From Clostridia bacterium (GTDB taxonomy: Bacteria; Bacillota; Clostridia; UMGS1810), in the NCBI GenBank assembly GCA_017416845.1, contig JAFQBA010000101.1, positions 1 through 64,000 on the forward strand: a stretch of 64,000 bases of DNA, given 5' to 3'. The notes beneath the pieces are model-generated. The model searched no databases. It was not told where the DNA came from and saw only the letters and a program-made list of their open reading frames with translations. The translations under genes were made by a program, and so were the position numbers. Of this stretch, positions 16,140-24,394 are shown in pieces. Numbering within the stretch: the first letter of the stretch is position 1; each line of letters starts with the position of its first letter.

Positions 16140-16180
16140 AAAGCGCCCCTTAATTTGAGAATAAACCAAAGAGCGCCTTT
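16140..16180 (-). terminator. Weak hairpin between the SLH gene and the next gene
   Basis: AAAGGCGCTC pairs with GGGGCGCTTTT (about ten pairs including wobble). Only four T residues follow on the minus strand, so it probably weakens rather than stops transcription. Confidence 0.45.
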
Positions 16181-16185
16181 CTTAT

Positions 16186-18015
16186 TTATATGTTATACTT
16201 TTCGCAAAATCTCTGAAGAATAACCGCAGCCTGTGCTCTTGTTGCAGCACCGAATGGGGTGAGATATTTTCCGCCGGTACCGGAAATCAAGCCGTTTTCT
16301 ATTGCCCAGTTCATGGCATCTACGGAATAGGGAGAAATATCAACATTATCGATAAATGCTTTTACGTTGAGCTCATTTGCAGAAACACCCTTTTTCTTAT
16401 ATTTTGCATAGCGATACAAAATTGTCATAAGCTGTTCACGGGTAATTTCGGCATTGGGAGCAAACTCCTTGTCGGTAACACCATTTACAAGTCCTTTTTT
16501 GCTTGCCCATGAGATTGCATTTTCAAACCAACTTCCCTTGGGAACATCTTTATAATTCACTTTGGTGGTTGAAGGCTCTTTTTCCATGCGGTAGAGCATT
16601 GTTACAAACATTGCTCTTGTAAGAACCGTATCAGGAGCAAAATTAGTATCGGACACACCACTCATAACACCTTTGTCCACAGCATATTTTACGGCATCAA
16701 AATACCAGCTGCTCAGGGGAACATCGGCATACATGGAGTTGGCACTTGCTACGGATTCATTGAGGAAGGTGTTCCAGCCGATAGCTTTAATTCTGTTTAC
16801 CGTATACATTTTCAATTTCTGTCTTACATTTTTGCCTACAGCATACAATTCATCATCAGAGGTCTTCTGGCTTCGTGTATAGTCAAACGCAACTCCGGTA
16901 TAATCTACCAGATCCTCTAAAACTACTTCTTCATGAAACTTTTCATTCTTTATTGTATAATAGTATGTCAGATATACACCTGCCTCGCCGCTTGACCAGA
17001 ACAGACCGGGATATCTCGAATCATCTGAATATAAGAAGTTGGAATCGCCGGTTCCTGCCTTTGACAAGAACATGAGTTTGTCATTTTTGAAGGTGTATAT
17101 GTATGTAACCATATCCTCCTTGTTTTTTGCTCCGTTTTTACAAATCAGCTCCGGAATACCGTCTGCATTCATATCCCACAGGGCAAAGCTGATGTAATCT
17201 TTGTTTTCGGTAAAGAATCTCTGCTTGGCATCTGCATAGCCCTGACCGTCAACAAATTCTTTGTAAGCATCCTTCCATGTTGCTTTTGCAGAAGTTTTAT
17301 TTTCAGATTTTGCAGGCTCTGCATTCACATATACCGGCTCCCATTTCCAAAGATTGGCATCTGTTTTTTTTGTGACGGAAAAGGTTGAAGCTGCAGCTAC
17401 AGCTTCATAACCGGACGGACATCCCGGCTCATTTCCTCTCGGGAATTCACGGTTAATAATTTCATTTGCACTCAGCACACCGCTCGACTTATCGAAGGTC
17501 AATTCGGAAATAATGACATTTCCCATACTTGCAGAATCTGTCCAGGAATCTTTTGTTATAAATGCGACCTTATCCTGACCTGCATTATACATTACATATT
17601 GCCAATGTCTGTCATTAACAGTACCATTGCCGTCCGTGGCAGGAACAAGCCCGAGAGTTACATGAGACTCAATTTTTCCCAGAACTACTCTGTTGTTTTT
17701 GATATAATAAATTTCTTCCGAACCGGACTGAACCTCATAGCCGTATCTTTTTTCGCATGCCAATGCATGATAAAGCTCCGGCACACCGTCAAAATCAAAG
17801 TCAGCCAGGGAATAGTATGAAATTTCATATACATCATCTTTTTCACGTCTTCCCTGATTGTAATCGGTTTCAATCTGCTGAACCTTATTCTGATACAAGC
17901 TTTTCCAATTGGGAGTAGTTGCCGCACTTACACTGACAACACATCCGCTGACAATTATACACACCGAAAGAAGCAACGATACAAGTCTGATTTTTCCAAA
18001 CTTAAAACTTAACAT
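16186..18015 (-). CDS. Secreted protein with three SLH domains
   Basis: The 609-residue protein has a signal peptide ending near VSVSA (about 32). Two alpha/beta regions follow that contain Ca-binding-like DFDFDGVPEL and DMNADGIPEL segments, and three S-layer homology domains fill about 430-605. SLH domains bind pyruvylated cell-wall polymer, so the protein should sit on the cell surface. Its place inside the T7SS region, after the last DUF4176 gene, may be functional or chance. ATG (18013-18015) with AAAGGAG eight bases upstream was preferred over the TTG one codon earlier. Confidence 0.85.
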   Translation of the reverse strand: MLSFKFGKIRLVSLLLSVCIIVSGCVVSVSAATTPNWKSLYQNKVQQIETDYNQGRREKDDVYEISYYSLADFDFDGVPELYHALACEKRYGYEVQSGSEEIYYIKNNRVVLGKIESHVTLGLVPATDGNGTVNDRHWQYVMYNAGQDKVAFITKDSWTDSASMGNVIISELTFDKSSGVLSANEIINREFPRGNEPGCPSGYEAVAAASTFSVTKKTDANLWKWEPVYVNAEPAKSENKTSAKATWKDAYKEFVDGQGYADAKQRFFTENKDYISFALWDMNADGIPELICKNGAKNKEDMVTYIYTFKNDKLMFLSKAGTGDSNFLYSDDSRYPGLFWSSGEAGVYLTYYYTIKNEKFHEEVVLEDLVDYTGVAFDYTRSQKTSDDELYAVGKNVRQKLKMYTVNRIKAIGWNTFLNESVASANSMYADVPLSSWYFDAVKYAVDKGVMSGVSDTNFAPDTVLTRAMFVTMLYRMEKEPSTTKVNYKDVPKGSWFENAISWASKKGLVNGVTDKEFAPNAEITREQLMTILYRYAKYKKKGVSANELNVKAFIDNVDISPYSVDAMNWAIENGLISGTGGKYLTPFGAATRAQAAVILQRFCEKYNI

Positions 18016-18057
18016 CAATATAACTCCTTTAATAAATAAAACTTATCTACAGTCAAA

Positions 18058-18105
18058 TTGTGCAACCCTCCGAAAATGAATATCATATCCGTGAGGCTTG
18101 CACAA
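18058..18105 (-). terminator. Long-stem hairpin after the DUF4176 gene
   Basis: TTGTGCAA (18058-18065) pairs with TTGCACAA (18098-18105), extended inward by a CCTC/GAGG pairing. On the minus strand only TTTGAC follows, so termination would be partial. It lies 12 bases past the 18117-18422 stop. Confidence 0.5.
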
Positions 18106-18116
18106 ATATGCAATAA

Positions 18117-18422
18117 TTATTCTTCTTTTGCGACAATCTTTCCGTCTCTTACTTCAAGCTCTTTGAGGTTGTCGAGAATATTTGTACGGAAAGCTATTTC
18201 TTCGGGATCCTGAAAACCAATGAAATATACTCTTTCAATATCGTCACGGTTAAAGAACGTCATTTTGCGGGGATCCATTATTCCCTCGGGATAGTAGCAA
18301 GCTGAATAATCATAGATTACCTCATCACCGCTTCTTGTCTGAACTCTGCCGCAAATCATAACCTTTTTGTCGCCTTCTTTAAGTAATACAACGCTTCCTA
18401 CAGGTAACATATTTTTATACAT
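18117..18422 (-). CDS. DUF4176-family protein, partner of the LXG-like substrate
   Basis: The 101-residue protein shows the DUF4176 start LPVGSVVLLKEGDKKVMICGR, then a hydrophilic middle with DYSACYYPEGIMDP and the RVYFIGFQDPEE region. DUF4176 genes regularly lie beside LXG effector genes of T7SSb, where they are thought to act as chaperones or export adaptors. It follows the LXG-like gene 18458-19732 by 35 bases. Four paralogues lie at 19796-22060. A GGAGGATT site precedes the ATG. Confidence 0.85.
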   Translation of the reverse strand: MYKNMLPVGSVVLLKEGDKKVMICGRVQTRSGDEVIYDYSACYYPEGIMDPRKMTFFNRDDIERVYFIGFQDPEEIAFRTNILDNLKELEVRDGKIVAKEE

Positions 18423-18457
18423 TTTAAAAATCCTCCATTATATATTAATTATCGTTT

Positions 18458-19732
18458 TTACCAGGGCCATTTCAACTCAAAACCGCTCCAGTCGATATCA
18501 AGTCCGATTTCAAGACCAAGTCCGAGACCGAGACCGATATTTCCTTCAAAGCCGCCTGTGGTAGCTTCGGCACCTCCTGCTACGCCAATACCGCCGGCTT
18601 TACCGGTAAGGTCCACATCGATTTCAATACCCATAAAGTTGAAACCTGTGCTTACTGTACCTTCAGCAATATATGCTTCGGCTTCAAATTCAGCTTTAAC
18701 ACCATATTCTGTTACGGTATTACCGTGTTCATCGGTGGAAGTAAATTTGCCCACACCGGCTTCAGCCGAAGCTTCAGCCGCAAGAAGTTTTCCTTCCGCA
18801 TCAAGGAATATATTGGCATTTTCACCGCCAAGCTGTCCGTTGAATGAACCTTCAAGAACACTAACCTCTGCACTTGCATTTGCATAAAGGCTGGGATCTA
18901 TCTCTCCGTCCTCATTGAAGATGGAGAAACCGACTTCCCCCTGTGCGGCGGCGTTGCCTACATTGAGCTCGCCGTCAAAGTTCCCGTATGTATAATCACC
19001 GCTTATGGAACCCTGATACAAATGAGCCTCTCCCTCAGCACTTGCTTTTCCGCTGATGTCACGACCAAAGGGGTCAAATGTCATGCTTGCATCGGCAGTG
19101 CCGGTTGCTGTCAGAAAATCTGACGTTGTGGTGGTAGAATTTGACGCATTCGTGTTAAGACCTATAATTCCTGCCATAAAGGCTCCTATACCGCCTGTAG
19201 CTGTAAGGGCATCGACAAAATTTGTTCCGTCGGTATCGAGAGAATCATACCACTGTGCGGCATGGTGAAGTATGTCAATTGCACCTCCGACAGTATTTCC
19301 GATTACATGAACATCCGGGTATATAACCTCCCATTGATCCTTCAGCTTATCAAACAGATTCAAATGCCAGTGCGGATCAACAATATTGTCAATCCAATCA
19401 CGAATTATCTTAGGAAATTTCGGCATTATCTGGTCAATCCATCCGATATTACCTTCCGATTTGTCCAATATACGCTGTTCGGTATTATTGTATTTAACCG
19501 ATATTTTCCCTGCTGCAGATGACATTTTTCTCATCTTTCGCGAACAGGATTCGGCATTGTTTGCAATGATATTCAATTTCAGTCTCAAAGCTCCGACTGC
19601 CGATACTTTAAAACTCAGTTGCGAAGAGACTCTTCGTATTTCATCTTCACTGTTTGACAGCTCACGTGACAAATTGTCAAGTCGGTCTTCAACATCTGTA
19701 AGTGCTGCAGATATAACTTTAAAATCAGCCAC
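18458..19732 (-). CDS. LXG-like T7SS substrate with Gly/Ala-rich C-terminal domain
   Basis: The 424-residue protein starts at GTG (AAGGAGGT upstream) with the shared helical module (residues 1-90, MADFKV ... KYNNTEQ), whose YxxxE fits the T7SS export signal. A hydrophobic Gly-rich middle (about 170-190) follows. The C-terminal 200 residues alternate Ala, Gly, Glu and Phe in a repetitive beta-strand pattern and end GLEIGLDIDWSGFELKWPW. No catalytic motif is visible. A membrane-active or structural role is possible, but I cannot name the family. One DUF4176 partner follows. No immunity gene is evident. Confidence 0.75.
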   Translation of the reverse strand: MADFKVISAALTDVEDRLDNLSRELSNSEDEIRRVSSQLSFKVSAVGALRLKLNIIANNAESCSRKMRKMSSAAGKISVKYNNTEQRILDKSEGNIGWIDQIMPKFPKIIRDWIDNIVDPHWHLNLFDKLKDQWEVIYPDVHVIGNTVGGAIDILHHAAQWYDSLDTDGTNFVDALTATGGIGAFMAGIIGLNTNASNSTTTTSDFLTATGTADASMTFDPFGRDISGKASAEGEAHLYQGSISGDYTYGNFDGELNVGNAAAQGEVGFSIFNEDGEIDPSLYANASAEVSVLEGSFNGQLGGENANIFLDAEGKLLAAEASAEAGVGKFTSTDEHGNTVTEYGVKAEFEAEAYIAEGTVSTGFNFMGIEIDVDLTGKAGGIGVAGGAEATTGGFEGNIGLGLGLGLEIGLDIDWSGFELKWPW

Positions 19733-19795
19733 CCGTATACCTCCTTATTAATTATAAATAATATATGATAAATCAAGATGTATTTTTCAAAAAAA

Positions 19796-20074
19796 TCAAC
19801 TGCACAGTTTTCTGTCAAGAAATTCCTGTACTTTTTTCATTGCCGCAGAAGCAGGCTCAAAGTCTTCATCCTTGTAGCCTTCAAAAACCACAGATTCTAT
19901 CTGTTCCTCCTTGAAATGTACCATAGGATACTTCTGACTTATGCCAATGGGCACACAAACACCGTAGTAGTCGCGCTGTTCACCGCTTATTATCGGATAA
20001 TATCCGACAATGGCTATGGGAGAATCAGAATTTTCAAGCTTAACAATTGTTCCTACGGGTAAAACATTATTCAT
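19796..20074 (-). CDS. DUF4176-family protein (short type)
   Basis: The 92-residue protein begins MNNVLPVGTIVKLENSDSPI, continues VGYYPIISGEQRDYYGVCVP and has VVFEGYKDEDFEP near the end, the standard DUF4176 layout. It overlaps the upstream long-type DUF4176 gene by eight bases, so translation is probably coupled. The same long-short pair is found at 21469-22060. Confidence 0.82.
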   Translation of the reverse strand: MNNVLPVGTIVKLENSDSPIAIVGYYPIISGEQRDYYGVCVPIGISQKYPMVHFKEEQIESVVFEGYKDEDFEPASAAMKKVQEFLDRKLCS

Positions 20075-20405
20075 CTGATTTTCCTCCTTTCACAAGCGCA
20101 TTCAGATTTTCAACAACCTTGCGTGCATCTTCAACACTGATGGTTTTCAGGCTGTTGTTAAACTTACGTTTTGCCGCAAGATATTTATCTGCTTCCGCAA
20201 ACGAATATCCTTCGAATTCAACTTTATAATCATCATCAACCTTTATGGCAGATACGCTCTTCGACCCCATATATCCCAACGGATATTTTGCAACAAGATA
20301 AAAATCCGTAAGCTTGCCATCTTCGGGAGCAGTTGTATTGCCAAGAATTATTAATTTTGTATCATCTACCCTTATTACGGAACCAACCGGTAAATAACCT
20401 GTCAT
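20067..20405 (-). CDS. DUF4176-family protein (long type)
   Basis: The 112-residue protein starts MTGYLPVGSVIRVDDTKLII and has the YPLGYMGSKSV and VEFEGYSFAEADKYL segments plus a C-terminal helix. It is clearly related to the 113-residue protein at 21719-22060. The ATG (20403-20405) has AGGTGA six bases upstream and aligns with the paralogue starts. It follows the LXG-like gene 20436-21398. Confidence 0.82.
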   Translation of the reverse strand: MTGYLPVGSVIRVDDTKLIILGNTTAPEDGKLTDFYLVAKYPLGYMGSKSVSAIKVDDDYKVEFEGYSFAEADKYLAAKRKFNNSLKTISVEDARKVVENLNALVKGGKSDE

Positions 20406-20435
20406 ATCAATCACCTCAATCTGTCATACTTTGGT

Positions 20436-21398
20436 TTAATACCCCAAACACTCTTTGATTCCGCTAAAGCAATCCTGAATTTTTTCAATACCTATTATAT
20501 CATCAAAGAAATTATCAGCAGCTTCGCCCATTTTATCGAGAGTTTCGTCAATATCCCAACCGGTGATAAATTCAACACCGTCGGCTATTGCACTGATGGG
20601 AACAAAGCTGTCAACCAGATCAACGGCTGATTCGACAATGTATTCTTTTGTTTCTCTCGACAAATCGGACACACCCTCCCACAGGGCACCAATATAGTCA
20701 CCATCCTGCCAACGCTGTGAAAACTCGCCTGCAACATCTCCAAGCTCGCCGAGAAATTCGGGGAATTCACTGATAAGAGAGCCTGAGGCAGTCACTATTA
20801 TGCCCGCAAGAGGATGAGCCGCAATAACAGCAGTTCCTATAATCTTTACTGCATCACCTACGGTATCACATGTAACATTTCCCGTGAAAATATCGGCAAG
20901 AACACTAATTCCGGAAATAATGGGGAGATGAGTCACGGTGTCAACAATTCCACCGAGAATATTCATCCACTCGTCACCGCTGAGCCTTCCTGTCACCGAT
21001 TCAAGTGCATCTTTAAGAACCTGCTTGATATCGTCAATTACGCTGTCATCACCAAATATATCTTCAAGGGTATCCTTGATATTGTCAATAATTCCGTCAA
21101 CAGCATTATCTACCCATGCATTGTCACCGGAAATAACCTGCTTTTCGGTAGATACATACATTCCGGAAACCTTTTCAGCGGCATCGGACATCTTTCCGAC
21201 ACGCCTTGAGCATGTGTTGGCTGAGCTTGCAATGACTTTTATTTTGATTTTCAGCATTCCGGCTGCGGCAAGTCTGAAATCAAGAGCTGATGCTACATTT
21301 TTCATTTCGGATTCGTATGATTTAAGCTCACGTTCTATGGATTTCAAATCTGTAGATATGTCATCCAGCATCTGTGTTTTAACTTTAAAATCTGCCAT
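20436..21398 (-). CDS. LXG-like T7SS substrate
   Basis: The 320-residue protein starts with the shared module (1-90, MADFKVKTQMLDD ... MYVSTEKQ, again YxxxE). A region of about 230 residues follows, with repeated acidic amphipathic helices and a hydrophobic Gly/Ala stretch (VKIIGTAVIAAHPLAGIIV, about 185-205). The last part (ISAIADGVEFITGWDIDETL) matches the end of the product of 22078-23013 (YTGWDIPGALRDT), so the two are paralogues. No enzyme motif was found; the hydrophobic centre might insert in membranes. It heads a three-gene cassette with two DUF4176 genes. Confidence 0.75.
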   Translation of the reverse strand: MADFKVKTQMLDDISTDLKSIERELKSYESEMKNVASALDFRLAAAGMLKIKIKVIASSANTCSRRVGKMSDAAEKVSGMYVSTEKQVISGDNAWVDNAVDGIIDNIKDTLEDIFGDDSVIDDIKQVLKDALESVTGRLSGDEWMNILGGIVDTVTHLPIISGISVLADIFTGNVTCDTVGDAVKIIGTAVIAAHPLAGIIVTASGSLISEFPEFLGELGDVAGEFSQRWQDGDYIGALWEGVSDLSRETKEYIVESAVDLVDSFVPISAIADGVEFITGWDIDETLDKMGEAADNFFDDIIGIEKIQDCFSGIKECLGY

Positions 21399-21468
21399 AT
21401 TAATCACCCTGTTAATATTTTTTATTTAATCGTTATGAACTATTTTTATAATAATTTGAAATTTGTGA

Positions 21469-21726
21469 CTATCTCTTCTGAAAACTCTCTAAAAGAACCT
21501 TTGTCACATTAAACGACTTATCGTGATATCCTTCGAAAACTATTTCCTCAATATCATCCATATAAAAATACAACATTGGATTGGACTCAGACTTCCCAAA
21601 TGGAAGCAGTACACCAAAATAATCCTTGCGTTCGTCTTTATATGTCGGATAATATCCGCAAATCGCAACAAAATGTTTTAATTCTTTAAGTTTGACAACA
21701 CTACCGATAGGTAAAAAATCATTCAT
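21469..21726 (-). CDS. DUF4176-family protein (short type)
   Basis: The 85-residue protein starts MNDFLPIGSVVKLKELKHFV and contains CGYYPTYKDERKDYFGVLLP and IVFEGYHDKSF. It is most like the short protein at 19796-20074. The ATG at 21724-21726 was chosen by alignment and its GGTGAT site; it overlaps the long-type gene by eight bases, the same overlap as in the sister cassette. Confidence 0.8.
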   Translation of the reverse strand: MNDFLPIGSVVKLKELKHFVAICGYYPTYKDERKDYFGVLLPFGKSESNPMLYFYMDDIEEIVFEGYHDKSFNVTKVLLESFQKR

Positions 21727-22060
21727 TTTTATCACCATGCTCTTTTATTGCTGTTATTATATATTCAAGATGATTCTTTGCATCCTGATAATCCAGGCTT
21801 TTTATGCTGTCAGAAAACCTTTTATTTGCCTCAAGCCATTCGTTACCATCATCATATGAATATCCCTGCCATTCAACACTGAATTCAGCGTCAACCGATA
21901 CGAAAAACAAACTTTCGTTTTTCATATATCCCATAGGATACTTAACCACGGTGTAGCCATCCACAAATTTATCATCTTTATCTACCAATTCATACCCGAT
22001 TATCATCAGCTTGGTATCATTTACATTTATGATTGATCCTACCGGCAAATACTCACTCAT
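21719..22060 (-). CDS. DUF4176-family protein (long type)
   Basis: The 113-residue protein begins MSEYLPVGSIINVNDTKLMI and keeps VKYPMGYMKNESL and VEWQGYSYDDGNEWL, matching the long type at 20067-20405. The ATG (22058-22060) has AAAGGA about nine bases upstream. It follows the LXG-like gene at 22078-23013 by 17 bases. Confidence 0.8.
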   Translation of the reverse strand: MSEYLPVGSIINVNDTKLMIIGYELVDKDDKFVDGYTVVKYPMGYMKNESLFFVSVDAEFSVEWQGYSYDDGNEWLEANKRFSDSIKSLDYQDAKNHLEYIITAIKEHGDKNE

Positions 22061-22077
22061 GGATACGTCCTTTCTAC

Positions 22078-23013
22078 TCAAAAAAGATCACAAAAATAAT
22101 TATATATACCCCTATACGTCTCAAAATCTGTAATAGTATCAAAAGTATCGCTGAGGAACTCGCCCGTATCCCTCAATGCTCCGGGAATATCCCATCCGGT
22201 ATATTTTTTTACTAAATTCCCGACATCAGATAAGTGTAAAGTCTTATCAACAAAATTACAAAACGAATCTGTTACGCCCTTTATAATAACTCCGCCATGA
22301 GTAATTGTAGAAGTGAAAATTCCTGCCAAATACTCGTTGTCAGAAAAATATTCCCACGTTCTTTTATCCAATTCCTGCGATTCCGCAATATACTTACCTA
22401 TAACATCTTTGACAGCATCTACACTTTGCCATAATGTTATTTTACTGACACCGGTATAATCGGCCAAAACATCTATCGCACTTTCGAACGTGTCAATGTT
22501 AATGTTGCCGGATTCAATATCCGAATATATATCATATAAATCTATAAGGCTGACATCCTGATATTTCAACACTTCTGACAAAGCCGCCTTTAAAACGTTT
22601 CTTTCTTCAACGGGGATTTTGTGGAAAAGCTCATCTATACGATTTATGGCATCTCTTGTTTCCTGAACATCATTTTTCAGATATTTCACATATAAGTTAC
22701 CAAAACCGGACATTGTTGATACTTCGATTTCATTGGAATTCATTTCGGAAATTCTATTTTCGTATGAAGAATACATATCTGCAATATTCAATGCAGATGT
22801 CGACATTTTTTCACACTTATCCGTAATTGCCTTTACATTATTAAAGGATAACATCAATTTGCGATTAATCATAGTTGCAGCATTGAGTTTAAAATCTATG
22901 TCATGTGCCACATCGAAAATCTCTTCACCAATCAAAGATACCTCGCGCTTAATGCTATTTAATTTGTCAGATACACAAACCAAAGAATTTGTTTCAACCC
23001 TATATTTAGTCAA
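22078..23013 (-). CDS. LXG-like T7SS substrate
   Basis: The 311-residue protein starts with the shared module (MTKYRVETNSL ... MYSSYENR, YxxxE) and continues as a mostly helical acidic protein. It ends in a GWDIPGALRDT segment like its paralogue at 20436-21398. A hydrophobic stretch (ITHGGVIIKGV) lies near residue 245. The TTG start (23011-23013) was chosen because it aligns with the other module starts; a GTG three codons upstream is the alternative. It heads the cassette LXG-like, long DUF4176, short DUF4176. No catalytic motif was recognised. Confidence 0.72.
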   Translation of the reverse strand: MTKYRVETNSLVCVSDKLNSIKREVSLIGEEIFDVAHDIDFKLNAATMINRKLMLSFNNVKAITDKCEKMSTSALNIADMYSSYENRISEMNSNEIEVSTMSGFGNLYVKYLKNDVQETRDAINRIDELFHKIPVEERNVLKAALSEVLKYQDVSLIDLYDIYSDIESGNINIDTFESAIDVLADYTGVSKITLWQSVDAVKDVIGKYIAESQELDKRTWEYFSDNEYLAGIFTSTITHGGVIIKGVTDSFCNFVDKTLHLSDVGNLVKKYTGWDIPGALRDTGEFLSDTFDTITDFETYRGIYNYFCDLF

Positions 23014-23045
23014 AAATATCACTTCTTTTATAAGAAATTACTGTT

Positions 23046-24368
23046 TCAAACACCCGAATTTGACAAAATATTTGTTTCGGTGTTGTTGTAAAGCTCTGCG
23101 ATTTTGCTTGCGCTTTCGCTCATTTTGCCCGATTTTGCCGCAAGCTTTTCCAGATTGGTTACAGACTTTTTAAGCTTAAAGCTTAAAGTGAAAAACGAAG
23201 CGGCTTTAAGAATAAGACTTATTTCCGACTTTATGTCGTCTATTTGCATCGCATCCTGCGAAAGATTGCGTGAGCATTGACTTGCTGTTTCAGACGTGCT
23301 GACCAGTACCGGAGAAGATACGCTGAATTCTGTTGCGTAGCCGCCGCGGTTTTGCGCCTGACTTGAATAGTTGTTATAATAAGAATCGTATATCTCCTGT
23401 ATTCTCTCAGCCATTTCTTCCGGGGATTCTCCGGCAATGAGACCTGAAAAAGTCATCCACAACAAATCCTTGGCAGCTCCAAGTCCTTCTTCAGTTGTAA
23501 TATCATCAAGAGTATTTGTTATGGCATTTGCCTGAATGGAAAACTCATCGGGCTGTCCCGGTTTGGCATTTCCGTAATCATCAAATTCCCACTTACTCAT
23601 GCTGTGTCTGTCAAAGCCCTCGGTACCGTCTTTTACCGATATATGGCTGTAATTTGTACCGGGAACTGAATTGAGCATAGCTCCCACGGCACTCGCCTGA
23701 TAATGATCCACAAGATGAGCGTTTTTTGCTATTTCATCTGCATGAGCTGCAAGATATTCATCACTGTAGCCGGGACCGTCAAGATTGAGACAGCGGTTAA
23801 TTTTTGCGGCAATCTCATCGGATGCAGTCAAAGTTGCGTGCTCTGCAAGGTTTCCGCCGAGAGAGTGTCCTGTTATTGAATAGCCGTCAAAGCGGTCACC
23901 ATACTGTTCGTTTATTCTTTTGAGATATTCTTCGGCATATTGCTGTTGGCTTGTCTGGGTGCTGTTAAGCAAGCCCGCATCGGCGGTCAGCCAGTCATCA
24001 TAAAGATTAGGATCTCGAAGGCTTGAAGGATCGTCAATAATATTGATATTGCCCTCACTGCCTCTGAAGCCGACTATTGCATTGCCGTCACCGGTATCAA
24101 CCGTACATGCGGCAAAACCGTTGCCGTCCCAGCCGTTGTTATTTTGAGAATCAACAATTTTCCAGTTGCTGTATTCTCCGCTTACAAATTTATCGTAATT
24201 TTCCGAACCCATACTGTCAATAAAAGCCTGCTTGAAGCTTTCGTTGGCGGGGTCTTGTAAATGCTGACTAATTGTCCAGTCGGGATGATTTTTAAAAGAT
24301 TCCGAATTGAAATCAACATACGCAAGCGCGGATGCAACTTGCAAATCTTTATCTGTATAACCTGCCAT
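23046..24368 (-). CDS. T7SS-type lipase with C-terminal targeting module (1)
   Basis: The 440-residue protein has an alpha/beta-hydrolase domain (about 1-330) like DUF2974/Mbeg1 lipases. The nucleophile elbow is GHSLGG with Ser169; Asp198 (NLDGPG) and His255 (DRHSMSK) are the likely triad partners. The C-terminal 95 residues form the shared helical module ending LYNNTET (YxxxE). A lipase at the front and a targeting module at the back is the reversed order known from the S. aureus T7SS phospholipase TslA. It is the third of three tandem paralogues. GGGGGAT precedes the ATG. Confidence 0.85.
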   Translation of the reverse strand: MAGYTDKDLQVASALAYVDFNSESFKNHPDWTISQHLQDPANESFKQAFIDSMGSENYDKFVSGEYSNWKIVDSQNNNGWDGNGFAACTVDTGDGNAIVGFRGSEGNINIIDDPSSLRDPNLYDDWLTADAGLLNSTQTSQQQYAEEYLKRINEQYGDRFDGYSITGHSLGGNLAEHATLTASDEIAAKINRCLNLDGPGYSDEYLAAHADEIAKNAHLVDHYQASAVGAMLNSVPGTNYSHISVKDGTEGFDRHSMSKWEFDDYGNAKPGQPDEFSIQANAITNTLDDITTEEGLGAAKDLLWMTFSGLIAGESPEEMAERIQEIYDSYYNNYSSQAQNRGGYATEFSVSSPVLVSTSETASQCSRNLSQDAMQIDDIKSEISLILKAASFFTLSFKLKKSVTNLEKLAAKSGKMSESASKIAELYNNTETNILSNSGV

Positions 24369-24394
24369 TATAATCCCCCTTATCGTTACACCTT

